Numbered from the stretch's first letter, positions 52,190 through 61,414 are shown. The stretch is DNA of 64,000 nucleotides from Brevibacillus sp. DP1.3A (GCF_013284245.2 NZ_CP085876.1:3145001-3209000), one strand, 5' to 3'. Notes: a model not told the origin generated them from the sequence alone. Program-made: numbers and translations.

Positions 52190-52687
52190 ATGAGAGGAGT
52201 CACACCACAAATGATGACAGAAGCACGACCGATCCAACAATCGAGAACCTTTTTGACTGATCTTGTCTTTCCACCGGATACGAATCACCACCATACCATT
52301 TTCGGTGGGAAAGTCATGGCATATGTAGACAAGATCGCCTGCATCGCAGCCATGCGCCATTGCCGCAAACCTGTTGTCACTGCGTCCAGCGATTCCTTCG
52401 ATTTTCTCGCGCCAATCAAGACTGGAGAAGCGATCAACCTGGAGGCTTATGTCACCTGGACTCATAAGACATCGATGGAAGTATTTGTGAGAGTGGAAGC
52501 GGAGAACTTGTTGACAGGGGAAAAGCGCATGACAGCACGCGCGTATCTGACGATGATTGCCCTCGACGATCAAGGAAAGCCGACGCTTGTCCCGAATGTC
52601 ATTCCTGCCACAGAGGAAGAACGCAATCAGTATGAAAAAGCAAAGGAACGACATGCATTACGAAAAAGGCGGAAAGCAGAGTTGTAA
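52190..52687 (+). CDS. Acyl-CoA thioesterase, hotdog fold (YkhA-like)
   Basis: 165 residues. Hotdog motif LVFPPDTNHHHTIFGGKVMA with the catalytic-region Asn/His, then YVDKIACIAAMRHC and the strand DSFDFLAPIKTGEAINLEAY. Hydrolyses medium or long acyl-CoAs in characterised relatives. ATG 52190 follows AGGGAAGG; the frame extends into metE but without a site there. Fourteen bp after metE stop. Confidence 0.9.
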   Translation: MRGVTPQMMTEARPIQQSRTFLTDLVFPPDTNHHHTIFGGKVMAYVDKIACIAAMRHCRKPVVTASSDSFDFLAPIKTGEAINLEAYVTWTHKTSMEVFVRVEAENLLTGEKRMTARAYLTMIALDDQGKPTLVPNVIPATEEERNQYEKAKERHALRKRRKAEL

Positions 52688-52694
52688 GGAGCAA

Positions 52695-52730
52695 AACCCC
52701 TCGTCCTAAATGGGATCGGGGGGTTTTTGT
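52695..52730 (+). terminator. Terminator after the thioesterase gene
   Basis: AACCCC.C / GGGGGGTT stem with TTTTTG. Confidence 0.8.
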
Positions 52731-52739
52731 CCTACTCGC

Positions 52740-52768
52740 TTGACAATACTTAGATATCGAACTATACT
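52740..52768 (+). promoter_or_regulatory. marR promoter with operator in the spacer
   Basis: Consensus TTGACA, exact 17-nt spacer, TATACT. TTAGATATCGAA (52750-52761), a one-arm-imperfect copy of the operator TTAGATATCTAA, fills the spacer. The expected start point, seven nt after the -10, falls on the A of the gene's ATG at 52775. Confidence 0.8.
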
Positions 52769-52774
52769 GATCTC

Positions 52775-53197
52775 ATGATAAAAGGAAATGCAGCTTCACT
52801 CATTAGCCATATTAGAGATGCAGTCAATAAGCTCATCATTTCTGAGCTTGAGAAGCATGGTGTAGAAGGAATTGTACCTTCGCACGGTGACATTCTGCTT
52901 TGTTTGTATAAACATGACAATGTGACCATGAAGGAATTGGCAGAGTACATTCATCGAACGAAACCAACGGTAACTGTCCTCGTCAACAAACTGGTTGCGT
53001 GTGGTTATGTAATTCGAGAGAAGGACGTCAACGACAACAGAATCACTTATATTAAGCTCACACAAAGAGGAATGGAACTGCAACCGATTTTTAAAGCGGT
53101 ATCCAATCGTATCCGGGAAATGATGTACGGTGGATTATCCGAGGCAGAAGGTGAGTTGCTTGAAAACCTTCTGGAGAAGGTGTTACAACGTTTTTAG
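52775..53197 (+). CDS. MarR family regulator (apparently leaderless)
   Basis: 140 residues. Winged helix: HGDILLCLYKHDNVTMKELA, HRTKPTVTVLVNKLVACGYV, then the wing REKDVNDNRITYIKLTQRG. No Shine-Dalgarno precedes ATG 52775 and the promoter lies at leaderless distance. By operator position it should repress itself and the next two genes. One cysteine (VACGY) is in the recognition-helix region; the family includes quinone and thiol sensors such as MhqR and YodB. Confidence 0.92.
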   Translation: MIKGNAASLISHIRDAVNKLIISELEKHGVEGIVPSHGDILLCLYKHDNVTMKELAEYIHRTKPTVTVLVNKLVACGYVIREKDVNDNRITYIKLTQRGMELQPIFKAVSNRIREMMYGGLSEAEGELLENLLEKVLQRF

Positions 53198-53239
53198 AAC
53201 TTCTCTAATGAAATAGAGAAGTTCTCCTTGCACATATAG

Positions 53240-53282
53240 TTAGATATCTAATAAAAAAAATCACTGATAGTTAGATATCTAA
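53240..53282 (+). promoter_or_regulatory. Twin MarR operators
   Basis: Two perfect 12-bp palindromes TTAGATATCTAA at 53240-53251 and 53271-53282, 31 bp apart (three helical turns), between marR and its target genes. A TTGCAC at 53228 could be a -35 box. Confidence 0.85.
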
Positions 53283-53368
53283 TCACTTTGAAAGGAGTGA
53301 TGCAAGCGAACTCATTAACTAGTTTCAACCAGGTACGCACAGACAACGAATACGAGGAGGATCATCAA

Positions 53369-53749
53369 ATGTCAATCGAAGCGGTTATCAAAACTTACGA
53401 ATCTGCACTTAATGCCAACGATATAGATTCCATTCTTGCTCTTTACAGTAGTGAACCAGTATTCATGCCACAACACGCTCCGGCGCTGATCGGGCGCGAC
53501 GCAGTGCGCGCTGGGTATAAGCATGTATTTAACACCATCAAGCTCAACGTCCGCTTCGAAATTTATGAAATCGAAGTGACAGGAGAGTGGGCTTGGGCAC
53601 GCACGAGTTCTGCTGGCCGCACACACATTCTCTCAGCAGATGTCGAGGTTGAGGAAGGAAATAACGAGTTGTTCGTATTCCGTCGTGAAAACGATGAGTG
53701 GAAGATCCATCGCTACTTGTTTTCGACTAATCGTCCACTTCAAGCATAA
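53369..53749 (+). CDS. SnoaL-like (NTF2-fold) protein
   Basis: 126 residues: IEAVIKTYESALNANDIDSI, LIGRDAVRAGYKHVF, and C-terminal FVFRRENDEWKIHRYLFS, the DUF4440/SnoaL pattern. No obvious catalytic set; possibly a small-molecule-binding or isomerase function. ATG 53369 has GAGGAGG at 7-8 nt; the frame is open from 53288. MarR operators lie upstream. Confidence 0.85.
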   Translation: MSIEAVIKTYESALNANDIDSILALYSSEPVFMPQHAPALIGRDAVRAGYKHVFNTIKLNVRFEIYEIEVTGEWAWARTSSAGRTHILSADVEVEEGNNELFVFRRENDEWKIHRYLFSTNRPLQA

Positions 53750-53795
53750 ACATGAAAATGTTAGGCAGATCATCACTAAACCATTAGGAGGAAGC

Positions 53796-54413
53796 ATGAT
53801 GAATTTTCAACAATTATTGCAAGCTCGTCGTTCTGTGAATCAATTCGATCCAAACGCTACTATTAGCCGTGATGATTTGGAAAGTATGATTGAGAGCGCA
53901 ACACTCGCGCCGTCTTCTTATAACCTACAACATTGGCGTTTTCTCGTTATCGACGACAAAGAGCAGAAGCTGAAGCTTAAAAAAGCGGCATATCATCAAC
54001 AAAAAGTAGAAGACGCTTCAGCTGCCATTGTGATATTAGGGAATCTACAAGCGCATAAAGATGCTGAGCGAATTGCTGATGATTTGACCGAAAAAGGTTA
54101 TCTCCCAGCGCAATATAAAGAGAATGTGATCAATCAAATCGAAGGGCTTTATAGCAACGAATCCATGCAAAGAGATGAAGCGATTCGTGGCAGCTCTTTA
54201 GCTGCTATGGCACTCATGCTTGCAGCAAAAGAGAAAGGCTATGGATCTTGCCCGATGATTGGATTTGACCCAGATCTCGTTCGACAAGAATTCAACATTC
54301 CCGAGCACTTGATTCCTGTCATGATGATTACGATTGGTACGGATCTGGACCCCGAGATGCCGCGTAAAATCCGTTTCGCCGTTGAAGAAGTCACTACTTA
54401 TAACGGTTTTTAA
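53796..54413 (+). CDS. Nitroreductase family protein
   Basis: 205 residues. FMN-binding RRSVNQFDPNATISRDDL, ESATLAPSSYNLQHWRFLVI, SLAAMALMLAAKEKGYGSCP, then IGTDLDP. NAD(P)H-dependent reductase of quinones or nitroaromatics (YodC/MhqN-like). AGGAGG seven nt before ATG 53796. Downstream of the SnoaL-like gene in the MarR-controlled unit, which fits a quinone or electrophile response. Confidence 0.92.
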   Translation: MMNFQQLLQARRSVNQFDPNATISRDDLESMIESATLAPSSYNLQHWRFLVIDDKEQKLKLKKAAYHQQKVEDASAAIVILGNLQAHKDAERIADDLTEKGYLPAQYKENVINQIEGLYSNESMQRDEAIRGSSLAAMALMLAAKEKGYGSCPMIGFDPDLVRQEFNIPEHLIPVMMITIGTDLDPEMPRKIRFAVEEVTTYNGF

Positions 54414-54422
54414 AAATACGAA

Positions 54423-54473
54423 AGATGCCTCTGGTGAGCTTGCTTGCAACAGGTCACCGGAGGCATTTTTCTG
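54423..54473 (+). terminator. Terminator of the MarR regulon unit
   Basis: ATGCCTC-GGTGA / TCACC-GAGGCAT stem with TTTTT. Confidence 0.85.
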
Positions 54474-54673
54474 TACACCTTGAATCCGGAGCCGTTTCAT
54501 GAAAGCTAAAGAATCCAACAAGATCAGTAGCTCTCGTAACAGTAAAGGTAGAATTCCGCACTTTTGTGGATCTAATGAATTCTGCTAAAAATCAGAAGGT
54601 ACTTGTTTTCTATCAAAGAATAATAGTATCAATGGCTACCAACCACACGAACTATGATGAAGGAGAGGATCGG

Positions 54674-55144
54674 ATGGAAAAGTTGATCGAGGAGTACAGC
54701 CAAGACTATGAGCTGCTGCGAGAAGCCGTTGAAGGATTGTCTGAGGAGGAGCTGCGTTTCCAACCTGCACCGGACAAATGGAGCATCCACCAGATTCTTA
54801 TTCATGTAACAGATTCCGAGATCTTAGCGACACATCGGCTGAGAAAAGTCTTGGCGGAGGAAGAACCGCTGCTACTATCTTTTGATCAGGAAGCCTGGCC
54901 GGATAACCTAGAATACGAACGGTTGGACCGCGAGCAGCATATGCTCCTGTTCCAAATGCTACGGGTCAGCATGCTGCCACTTCTGAAAAATCTGACTCCC
55001 GAGCAACTTGTACGGGTCGGGCAATATCCCGATGGAGCGAGGTACACGTTCAAAGAGCTGCTGGAATTGCGCGTCCAGCATGTCCGTAACCACCTCGCCC
55101 AGATTGAGCGGGTAAAGCAGGCATTTTCGGAGGATAGGGTATAA
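54674..55144 (+). CDS. DinB family protein
   Basis: 156 residues. DinB four-helix bundle with the usual metal histidines in WSIHQILIHVTDSE and LRVQHVRNHLAQIERV, and the start DYELLREAVEGLSEEELRFQ followed by PAPDKWS. ATG 54674 with AGGAGAGG; the frame is open from 54566 but without a site. Many relatives are thiol transferases; role here unknown. Confidence 0.9.
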   Translation: MEKLIEEYSQDYELLREAVEGLSEEELRFQPAPDKWSIHQILIHVTDSEILATHRLRKVLAEEEPLLLSFDQEAWPDNLEYERLDREQHMLLFQMLRVSMLPLLKNLTPEQLVRVGQYPDGARYTFKELLELRVQHVRNHLAQIERVKQAFSEDRV

Positions 55145-55333
55145 CCCTATACGGGTTTAACGATGAAAAGCTGTAGCACCTGCTAAGCAATGATTGTACA
55201 ATTATCAAGAGAATCTTACATGCTAAATAATACGAGGAGGTTCTGAAAATGACGGAGCAATATGTATTCCGTTAAGTCCGTGGTCCCCCTTAATATCTCT
55301 ATTCTCACCTTGTAAAAATAGAGGAGGACGAAT

Positions 55334-55888
55334 ATGGATATTTTCATTAGAGAACTGAGGGCTGAGGACGATGAGTGTGGTTCAAACATTGATGGGAGCT
55401 TTATCGTAGACTCTACCCTTGTCTTGCAACTAATGGGACAGCGAATCGGATATACGGTGAAGGAGAGACCTGTTAGGAATAAAAGCTACGATGATGAACA
55501 GCTTGAAGAAGATACTGTTGAGGATTATTCGAACTATATCGGTAATCCGCATCAAATCATTTATTTAGCGCTCGTAAATAATCAAGTTGTCGGTCAAATT
55601 GTTTTGAAAAGAAATTGGAACAAATTTGCCTATGTGGAAGATATCAAAGTTGATAAGCAATATAGAGGATACGGTCTCGGTAAAAAACTAATCGAACAGG
55701 CTAAACGCTGGACGAAGGATGGCGGTATGACAGGAATCATGCTAGAGACACAAAGTAATAATGTCCGCGCATGTAAATTCTACGAAAGTTGCGGCTTTGT
55801 CATCGGAGGTTTCGATTCCTACGTCTACAGAGGTCTAGATAAAGATAGTGATGAGATAGCAATTTATTGGTATCTCATGCTTGATTAA
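55334..55888 (+). CDS. satA: Streptothricin acetyltransferase-like GNAT (SatA)
   Basis: 184 residues. VEDIKVDKQYRGYGLGKKLI, WTKDGGMTGIMLETQSNNVR, ACKFYESCGFVIGGFDSYVY and the tail EIAIYWYLML are the characteristic SatA/YyaR blocks. It acetylates the beta-lysine amine of streptothricin in characterised relatives, giving resistance. AGGAGG before ATG. A short frame with its own GAGGAGG (55249-55275, eight codons) lies upstream and may be a leader or remnant. Confidence 0.82.
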   Translation: MDIFIRELRAEDDECGSNIDGSFIVDSTLVLQLMGQRIGYTVKERPVRNKSYDDEQLEEDTVEDYSNYIGNPHQIIYLALVNNQVVGQIVLKRNWNKFAYVEDIKVDKQYRGYGLGKKLIEQAKRWTKDGGMTGIMLETQSNNVRACKFYESCGFVIGGFDSYVYRGLDKDSDEIAIYWYLMLD

Positions 55889-55911
55889 TCAGTGATTGAT
55901 CCTCAGCATAT

Positions 55912-56117
55912 GTCTTAAGAAGCCGAAATAATGGCAGCTTCTTTAAGACATTCCCCACGTTTAGGAATACATGTAGATCGTCATGATCAACAGCACTTTT
56001 CAATTATCGGAACGATTGTTCAATGAAGCAGCGGGGAATGCGGCTGGATTCCAAATGAATGTCTCCATACAGAACAATAAAGAGAAGGGGCCTTCCAACT
56101 GTGGAGGGCCCTTTTTA
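55912..56117. other. Gene-free stretch with hairpin and terminator
   Basis: Between satA and the RpiR gene: a long inverted repeat TGTCTTAA-GAAGC / GCTTC-TTTAAGACA at 55911-55951 without a T tail, and a true terminator GGGGCCTTCC/GGAGGGCCC plus TTTTT at 56087-56120. No gene seen. Confidence 0.55.
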
Positions 56118-56120
56118 CAG
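56086..56120 (+). terminator. Terminator upstream of the RpiR unit
   Basis: GGGGCCTTCC / GGAGGGCCC around ACTGT with TTTTT; probably ends satA transcripts. Confidence 0.75.
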
Positions 56121-56241
56121 ACTGCCATACACCAAAATGAAGCGTTAACTACATTTTCTAAGAAGTGTTGAAGTGATTCCTTTCAAGAGATATACTATTC
56201 TCAAAATTAAAACAAATCCGAATGATAAAGGAGCTTCAGGT

Positions 56242-57129
56242 ATGGCACAACTCGTAAAAGAACGGATTCGGAAGCAGTATGGAAAGCTGACAGCAAGCCA
56301 AAAAATCATCTGTAAGATCGCGATTGAAAAGCCAAGCTTACTTGCGATCCATACCGCTAAAAAAATCGCGGAGTTTACGAATACCAGTGAAGCGACCGTC
56401 ATTCGCTTTTGTTACGCATTGGGTTACTCCGGATACACAGAGCTTCAGGAAGAAATCAAAAAGTCTCTTTTGATAGGAGACCAAAGGAAGGGGCCGATCG
56501 AGAAATATCGAGACACCGAGGTTACGCTCGATCTGAGCAATTATGCACATCAAGTGATGGAGAGTGATATTGCGTATCTCCAACAAGGCTTACAGCAAAT
56601 TGACTACATGTTGCTCCAAGAGGTGGTCAAAAGCATCGTGCAGGCAAACCGAATCGTAGTGGTAGGATTTCGTTGGTGCCATATTCCTGCAAAATGGCTG
56701 TTTTCGGCGTTGAATGCTATCAAAGGAAACACACATCTATATACGGGAGCAGTTGATAACGCCGATTATTTTCTCACCGAACGAGATCAAGAATGGCTGG
56801 TCATTGCGATATCATTTCCTCGTCATCCGAGCGAGACGGTTGCAATGGTCCACTCAGCAAAAGAGCTGGGAGCGAAGATTTTGGCGATTACGGAAGGCGA
56901 GTTTTCCCCCATCAGCCAAGTCGCGGATCATCTTCTGAAAATCACCACACCCCAACCCGTTGCCACTAGCGGTATGCCCACATTATTTTCCATGCTAAAT
57001 GTCTTGATTAAAGGCGTCATGCTCCACGACGCGGAAAATGTCCAGAAACGATTGCAGCATTATGATGAAATCAGCTCAAAGCTATACTCGTTTGTCGGAG
57101 AGGATGAGGAAGACTTCTCGATCTTTTGA
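56242..57129 (+). CDS. RpiR family regulator (HTH plus SIS domain)
   Basis: 295 residues. N-terminal RpiR helix-turn-helix ERIRKQYGKLTASQKIICKI with TAKKIAEFTNTSEATVIRF, then a SIS domain VQANRIVVVGFRWCHIPAKW and LGAKILAITEGEFSP. Such regulators sense phosphosugars or acyl ligands; here it leads a four-gene unit. ATG 56242 after AAAGGAG. The CapA gene begins 34 bp downstream. Confidence 0.9.
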   Translation: MAQLVKERIRKQYGKLTASQKIICKIAIEKPSLLAIHTAKKIAEFTNTSEATVIRFCYALGYSGYTELQEEIKKSLLIGDQRKGPIEKYRDTEVTLDLSNYAHQVMESDIAYLQQGLQQIDYMLLQEVVKSIVQANRIVVVGFRWCHIPAKWLFSALNAIKGNTHLYTGAVDNADYFLTERDQEWLVIAISFPRHPSETVAMVHSAKELGAKILAITEGEFSPISQVADHLLKITTPQPVATSGMPTLFSMLNVLIKGVMLHDAENVQKRLQHYDEISSKLYSFVGEDEEDFSIF

Positions 57130-57163
57130 AAGCAGAAAAAATGAGAAAAGGGAAAGGGGAATC

Positions 57164-58471
57164 ATGCCAATGACTAAGCCGATTTGGTTCACAGCGACTG
57201 GCGACAGCTTCATTACACGGAATCTGCCATACAGGGACCAAGCTTTTGAAGAGATATCCAGCTTGCTGCACCGTGCGGACGTACGCCTTGCGAATCTGGA
57301 GACGACCGTACACGATAATGAGGGCAATCCCAGCGCGCAAAGCGGAGGCACGTGGGCGATGTCACCACCGTCCGTTTTGCAAGTCATGAAAGATTATGGC
57401 TTTAACATGATTGGCTGGGCAAATAACCATACGCTCGATTATTTGTATGGGGGACTAGAAGCAACCGAACGATATCTCAATGAGTATGGCTTCGTCCATG
57501 CTGGCGCAGGCAAAAATCTCGCAGAAGCAGGCGCTCCGCGTTATCTCGAATGCGAAGGGGCCAGAGTGGCCTTGATCGCTGCGACGTCGACTTTTCATCC
57601 ATGGTGGGCGGCCGGAGATCAGCGTTCGGATAGCATTGGCAGACCAGGGATCAATCCGATGCGCTATGTCATGACACACCACATTACGGAAGAAAAGCTC
57701 GCTGATTTGCAAGCCATTGCGGAGTCGACGGACATTAACGCCTTCAACAAGCTTCTAATCGAGGAAGGCTTCATGAACGATCCGGGCAAGGAGACCTTTC
57801 TCTTCGGAAATGCACGTTTCATGGTAAGCGACGAAGAGGGGACGACTACCCAACCGCATCCTCGCGATCTGAACAGAATCGTCAAGACGATTGAGGAGGC
57901 AAACAGGCGGGCTGATTACGTCATCGTGAGTATTCACGCACATGAGATGAAGGGGGAAGCGAAGGAGGTTGCAGCTGATTTCTTGCCTGTTTTTGCAAAA
58001 GCTTGCATCGATGCAGGTGCTCACGCAGTGGTGGGACACGGACCACATTTATTGCGAGGCATTGAAATCTACAACAATCGGCCGATCTTTTACAGCTTGG
58101 GAGATTTTATTTTTCAGACAGAAGCTGTTACGAGTCAGCCCGCTGATTTCTATGAGCACTATGGTTTAGACCACACCCATAATGTGGCAGATGCGTTGGA
58201 AGCGATGAGTGCCAACTACACACGCGGACTCTGTGCGCACAAAGAGGTGTGGGAGTCGGTTATTCCCTTGTGGAAAATGCAAGATGGTGAGCTGCTCGAA
58301 TTGGAGCTGCATCCGATTGAATTAGGCTTTGATCTGCCTGTACATCGTATGGGGTGGCCAAAATTAAGCGGGGATACCTCGATACTGGAGGGGCTCAAGA
58401 CTTTGAGTGAACCATATGGCACAGTGATTGAGATCATGGATGGAATTGGGCGCGTGAGGCTTTCAAAATAG
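57164..58471 (+). CDS. CapA family (metallophosphatase-fold) protein
   Basis: 435 residues, no signal peptide. CapA/PgsA pattern: TGDSFITRNL, DVRLANLETTVHD, MIGWANNHTLDY, YVIVSIHAHEMKGEA, and the end AVVGHGPHLLRGIEIYNNRP, IFYSLGDFIF. Metal-binding fold of the calcineurin type. Lacking pgsB and pgsC nearby, it is not a poly-glutamate synthase; family members of this cytosolic type occur with transporters in catabolic operons. Function unknown. ATG 57164 after GGGAAAGGGG. Confidence 0.87.
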   Translation: MPMTKPIWFTATGDSFITRNLPYRDQAFEEISSLLHRADVRLANLETTVHDNEGNPSAQSGGTWAMSPPSVLQVMKDYGFNMIGWANNHTLDYLYGGLEATERYLNEYGFVHAGAGKNLAEAGAPRYLECEGARVALIAATSTFHPWWAAGDQRSDSIGRPGINPMRYVMTHHITEEKLADLQAIAESTDINAFNKLLIEEGFMNDPGKETFLFGNARFMVSDEEGTTTQPHPRDLNRIVKTIEEANRRADYVIVSIHAHEMKGEAKEVAADFLPVFAKACIDAGAHAVVGHGPHLLRGIEIYNNRPIFYSLGDFIFQTEAVTSQPADFYEHYGLDHTHNVADALEAMSANYTRGLCAHKEVWESVIPLWKMQDGELLELELHPIELGFDLPVHRMGWPKLSGDTSILEGLKTLSEPYGTVIEIMDGIGRVRLSK

Positions 58472-58517
58472 CGGGGAACAATGGCAGTCTATTTCCTAGA
58501 CAAATGGAGTGATTCAC

Positions 58518-59777
58518 ATGATGGCCAGAATCACAATGGTTATGTTGTTTGTGCTCTACATGATCAATTATGCGGATAAAACGATTGCGGGATATTCTGC
58601 CGTGCCGATTATGGCTGAATTTTCGTTGAACGAGAAGGAATGGGGACTTGTTGGAAGCAGTTTCTTCTGGCTTTTCTCCATTGCAGGGATTGTAGGCGCG
58701 GCATTGTCGGACCGCATCGGGACGAAAAAAATGCTGGCGATCATGGCGCTGTCCTGGACAGTCATTCAATTTGGCGCTTATGCGATCGCGGGTTTGCCGA
58801 TGCTTGTCGTTGCGCGGGTGTTGCTTGGTATAGGCGAAGGGCCATTTTGGGCTACGGTTGTCAGCCATTTGAACAAATGGTTTCCCGAAGAAAAGCGTGG
58901 ACTGGTTTATTCAACGGTGAACTTCGGTGCATTCGTCGGTGCGGTTGCTTCCGCACCGATGATTGTCGTGCTAATTGATAGCTATGGATGGCGATTTTCC
59001 TGGGCGTTTATGGGCGCACTCAGTTTGATATGGCTCTTGGTCTGGCTATGGATTGGAAAAGAAAAACCACTTGTCAGCGTCACTCCTGCAAAAGTCGAGG
59101 CTCCTACCTTGCCAAAAGCGAAATGGTCAGATATATCCGGTGTCTTGCTCTCATCCACGTTTCTTTTCTGCTTTTTAATCTATTTCGCCCAAATATGGGG
59201 GACGACTTTCGCATCCGTATGGGAGCCTGTCTATCTCGTCAAGGTTTTCCATTTTACGAATCAGGAAATGGCCTATGCGATTGCTGGCACGGGACTTTTA
59301 GCCGGACTGATGACCATACTGATTTCATCGATAGGTGATCGCTTCTTTAAAAAACATCGCAGCTATCGCAAATCATATGTTTTGGTTGGCGGTGTCTCGA
59401 TTATTTTAGGGGGACTGTGTTTTTACGGTGTTACCCTTGTTCAATCTACAGTATTTGTCCTGATCTTCCTGTGCCTAGGAAAAGGGTTTGCTTTTTCTGT
59501 AGGAACAGCTGCCTCTGTTATTGTCAGCAGCTTGTTGCCGGAACGCACGGGGCTTTTGGTAGGCGTGTTGTCCAGCCTGGTTACATTGGCAGGGATCATC
59601 TCGCCGCTGGTAACGGGCTCTATCGTTCAATCAGCCGGAGATATTGGCACTGGTTTTGGCAACGCCATGATCGTCAACGGGTTGCTCTTTATCATTTGCG
59701 GCGTGCTTTTCCTGCTCTTTGTGAAGCGCAATGAACAAGTCAGTCAATCAGCACCGCCAATCTCCCATGTTTCCTAA
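58518..59777 (+). CDS. MFS transporter, anion:cation symporter-like
   Basis: 419 residues with twelve spans. INYADKTIAGYSAVPIMAEF near the N terminus resembles the D-galactonate/tartrate (ACS) group, the loop SDRIGTKKMLAI follows span two, and GEGPFWATVVSHLNKWFPEE contains the family's loop. ATG 58518 after TGGAGTG. Expected to import an organic acid for the CapA/ligase unit. Confidence 0.9.
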   Translation: MMARITMVMLFVLYMINYADKTIAGYSAVPIMAEFSLNEKEWGLVGSSFFWLFSIAGIVGAALSDRIGTKKMLAIMALSWTVIQFGAYAIAGLPMLVVARVLLGIGEGPFWATVVSHLNKWFPEEKRGLVYSTVNFGAFVGAVASAPMIVVLIDSYGWRFSWAFMGALSLIWLLVWLWIGKEKPLVSVTPAKVEAPTLPKAKWSDISGVLLSSTFLFCFLIYFAQIWGTTFASVWEPVYLVKVFHFTNQEMAYAIAGTGLLAGLMTILISSIGDRFFKKHRSYRKSYVLVGGVSIILGGLCFYGVTLVQSTVFVLIFLCLGKGFAFSVGTAASVIVSSLLPERTGLLVGVLSSLVTLAGIISPLVTGSIVQSAGDIGTGFGNAMIVNGLLFIICGVLFLLFVKRNEQVSQSAPPISHVS

Positions 59778-59840
59778 AAGTAATACTTTATAGGCTTGGT
59801 TCTAAATGTTAAAATTTTCTGAAAAGGGGGTAGATGTGTG

Positions 59841-61349
59841 ATGTATCATTTGAATGAAAGCCTCATACAGAGCGCGAAACAGTTTCCGGATCGCCCAGCC
59901 TACGTCTTTATGGGAGAAACGACTACGTATGCGGAATTCAATCAGCAGGTCGAACATCTCGCAGCAGGACTTGCCCAACACGGAATTGGAAAAGGGGATG
60001 CTGTCGCCCTACTCATGGATAATCGGCCGCATTTTGTTAGCGCTTACTATGCGATACTGCGCGTAGGAGCAGTCGTTGTTCCCATGAATCCCATCTATAC
60101 GGCGCGCGAAATTAGCTTCATTCTATCGAATAGTAAAGCAAAGGCAGCCATTGCCTTATCCGCGTTGCAGCCGGTACTAACCCCGATGAAGGACCAAATA
60201 GAAAATTTGCAGCTCCTCATCTACACGGAATCCATTGAAAATGAAATAACGATCGATCAGCTTGTACAGGAAGGGCAAGAGTCAGAGGCAGGGTACGTAG
60301 AGCCGGAACGAAACGAAGATGACCTCGCTGTAATCCTGTACACATCAGGTACGACTGGCCAGCCGAAAGGAGCGATGCTCTCCCACCGCAATATGGCTTC
60401 GAATGCGGAAGCGATGGGAATATTGTTCGAGCTGGTGCCAGAAGATCGCATGGTCGCCGTACTTCCGATGTTCCATGTCTTTTGCATGACGGTGTGCATG
60501 AATGGCCCGATTCGCACGGGAGCGGCCATTATTATCGTGCCGAAATTTCATCCGGTAGACGCCCTCCAAACGATTCGGGAGCAAAAAGCCACATGTTTCG
60601 CAGGTGTTCCGACCATGTACAACTATCTGCTACAGCTGCCGACTGCGACAAAAGAAGACTTCTCCTCCATCCGGATCTACTGCTCGGGAGGTGCATCCAT
60701 GCCTGTTGAGCTCCTGCACAAGTTCGAAGCGAAATATGATGCCAAGGTACTGGAGGGCTACGGTTTGTCAGAGGCAGCTCCAGCTACAACCTTTAATCCA
60801 TTGCACGGGAGCAGAAAGCCAGGATCGGTTGGGGTCGATATCCCGCTTGTGAAAAACAAGGTCGTCGATCCCGAGGGAAACGAAGTCGCACGTGGAGAAG
60901 TGGGAGAGCTGGTGGTACATGGGCCCAACGTTATGATAGGGTACCTCGGGTTGCCAGATGATACGGCCGCGGCGCTCCGAGATGGTTGGCTGTATACAGG
61001 AGACATGGCTCGTATGGATGAAGAAGGATATGTGTACATTGTTGACCGCAAAAAAGACATGATTCTCGTTGACGGCTATAATGTGTACCCGCGTGAGGTA
61101 GAAGAAGTTCTTTACCAGCATCCTGCGATTATCGAGGCGGCTGTGATCGGGATTCCTGACGAGGTGCATGGCGAAGCAGTCAAGGCATTTGTGGCATTGA
61201 AGGAAGTTGCGGTTTCCCAAGAGGATATCATGGCATTTTGTCGTGACAAGCTGGCGAAATACAAAGTTCCTCGTCAGGTAGAATTCGTAGCAGAGCTTCC
61301 CAAAAACAGTACGGGGAAAATCTTACGACGATCGTTGCGCACCTCTTAA
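59841..61349 (+). CDS. Acyl-CoA synthetase (AMP-binding)
   Basis: 502 residues. A3 motif VILYTSGTTGQPKGAMLSH, A5 YGLSEAAPATTFN, A7 WLYTGDMARMDEEGY, A8 IVDRKKDMILVDGYNVYPRE and the C-terminal Lys in PKNSTGKILRRSL. Activates a carboxylic acid to its CoA thioester; length fits fatty or aromatic acid:CoA ligases. AAAGGGGG upstream; GTG 59838 one codon earlier is possible. Last gene of the RpiR-CapA-MFS unit, followed by a terminator. Confidence 0.93.
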   Translation: MYHLNESLIQSAKQFPDRPAYVFMGETTTYAEFNQQVEHLAAGLAQHGIGKGDAVALLMDNRPHFVSAYYAILRVGAVVVPMNPIYTAREISFILSNSKAKAAIALSALQPVLTPMKDQIENLQLLIYTESIENEITIDQLVQEGQESEAGYVEPERNEDDLAVILYTSGTTGQPKGAMLSHRNMASNAEAMGILFELVPEDRMVAVLPMFHVFCMTVCMNGPIRTGAAIIIVPKFHPVDALQTIREQKATCFAGVPTMYNYLLQLPTATKEDFSSIRIYCSGGASMPVELLHKFEAKYDAKVLEGYGLSEAAPATTFNPLHGSRKPGSVGVDIPLVKNKVVDPEGNEVARGEVGELVVHGPNVMIGYLGLPDDTAAALRDGWLYTGDMARMDEEGYVYIVDRKKDMILVDGYNVYPREVEEVLYQHPAIIEAAVIGIPDEVHGEAVKAFVALKEVAVSQEDIMAFCRDKLAKYKVPRQVEFVAELPKNSTGKILRRSLRTS

Positions 61350-61374
61350 ACAATCGCATGATTAAATGAAAAGT

Positions 61375-61414
61375 GCCAGCTCACAATGATCCTTTTGTTG
61401 TAAGCTGGTTTTTT
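61375..61414 (+). terminator. Terminator of the acyl-CoA synthetase unit
   Basis: GCCAGCTCACAA / TTGTAAGCTGGT stem with TTTTTT. Confidence 0.78.

Noticed and set aside
55249..55275. Eight-codon frame MTEQYVFR with GAGGAGG
   Set aside because: Good ribosome binding site but too short to judge; could be a leader peptide or a truncated gene. No supporting hairpin pair found.
55983..56171. 62-codon frame between satA and the RpiR gene
   Set aside because: It spans a clear Rho-independent terminator, lacks a ribosome binding site and has no recognisable features.
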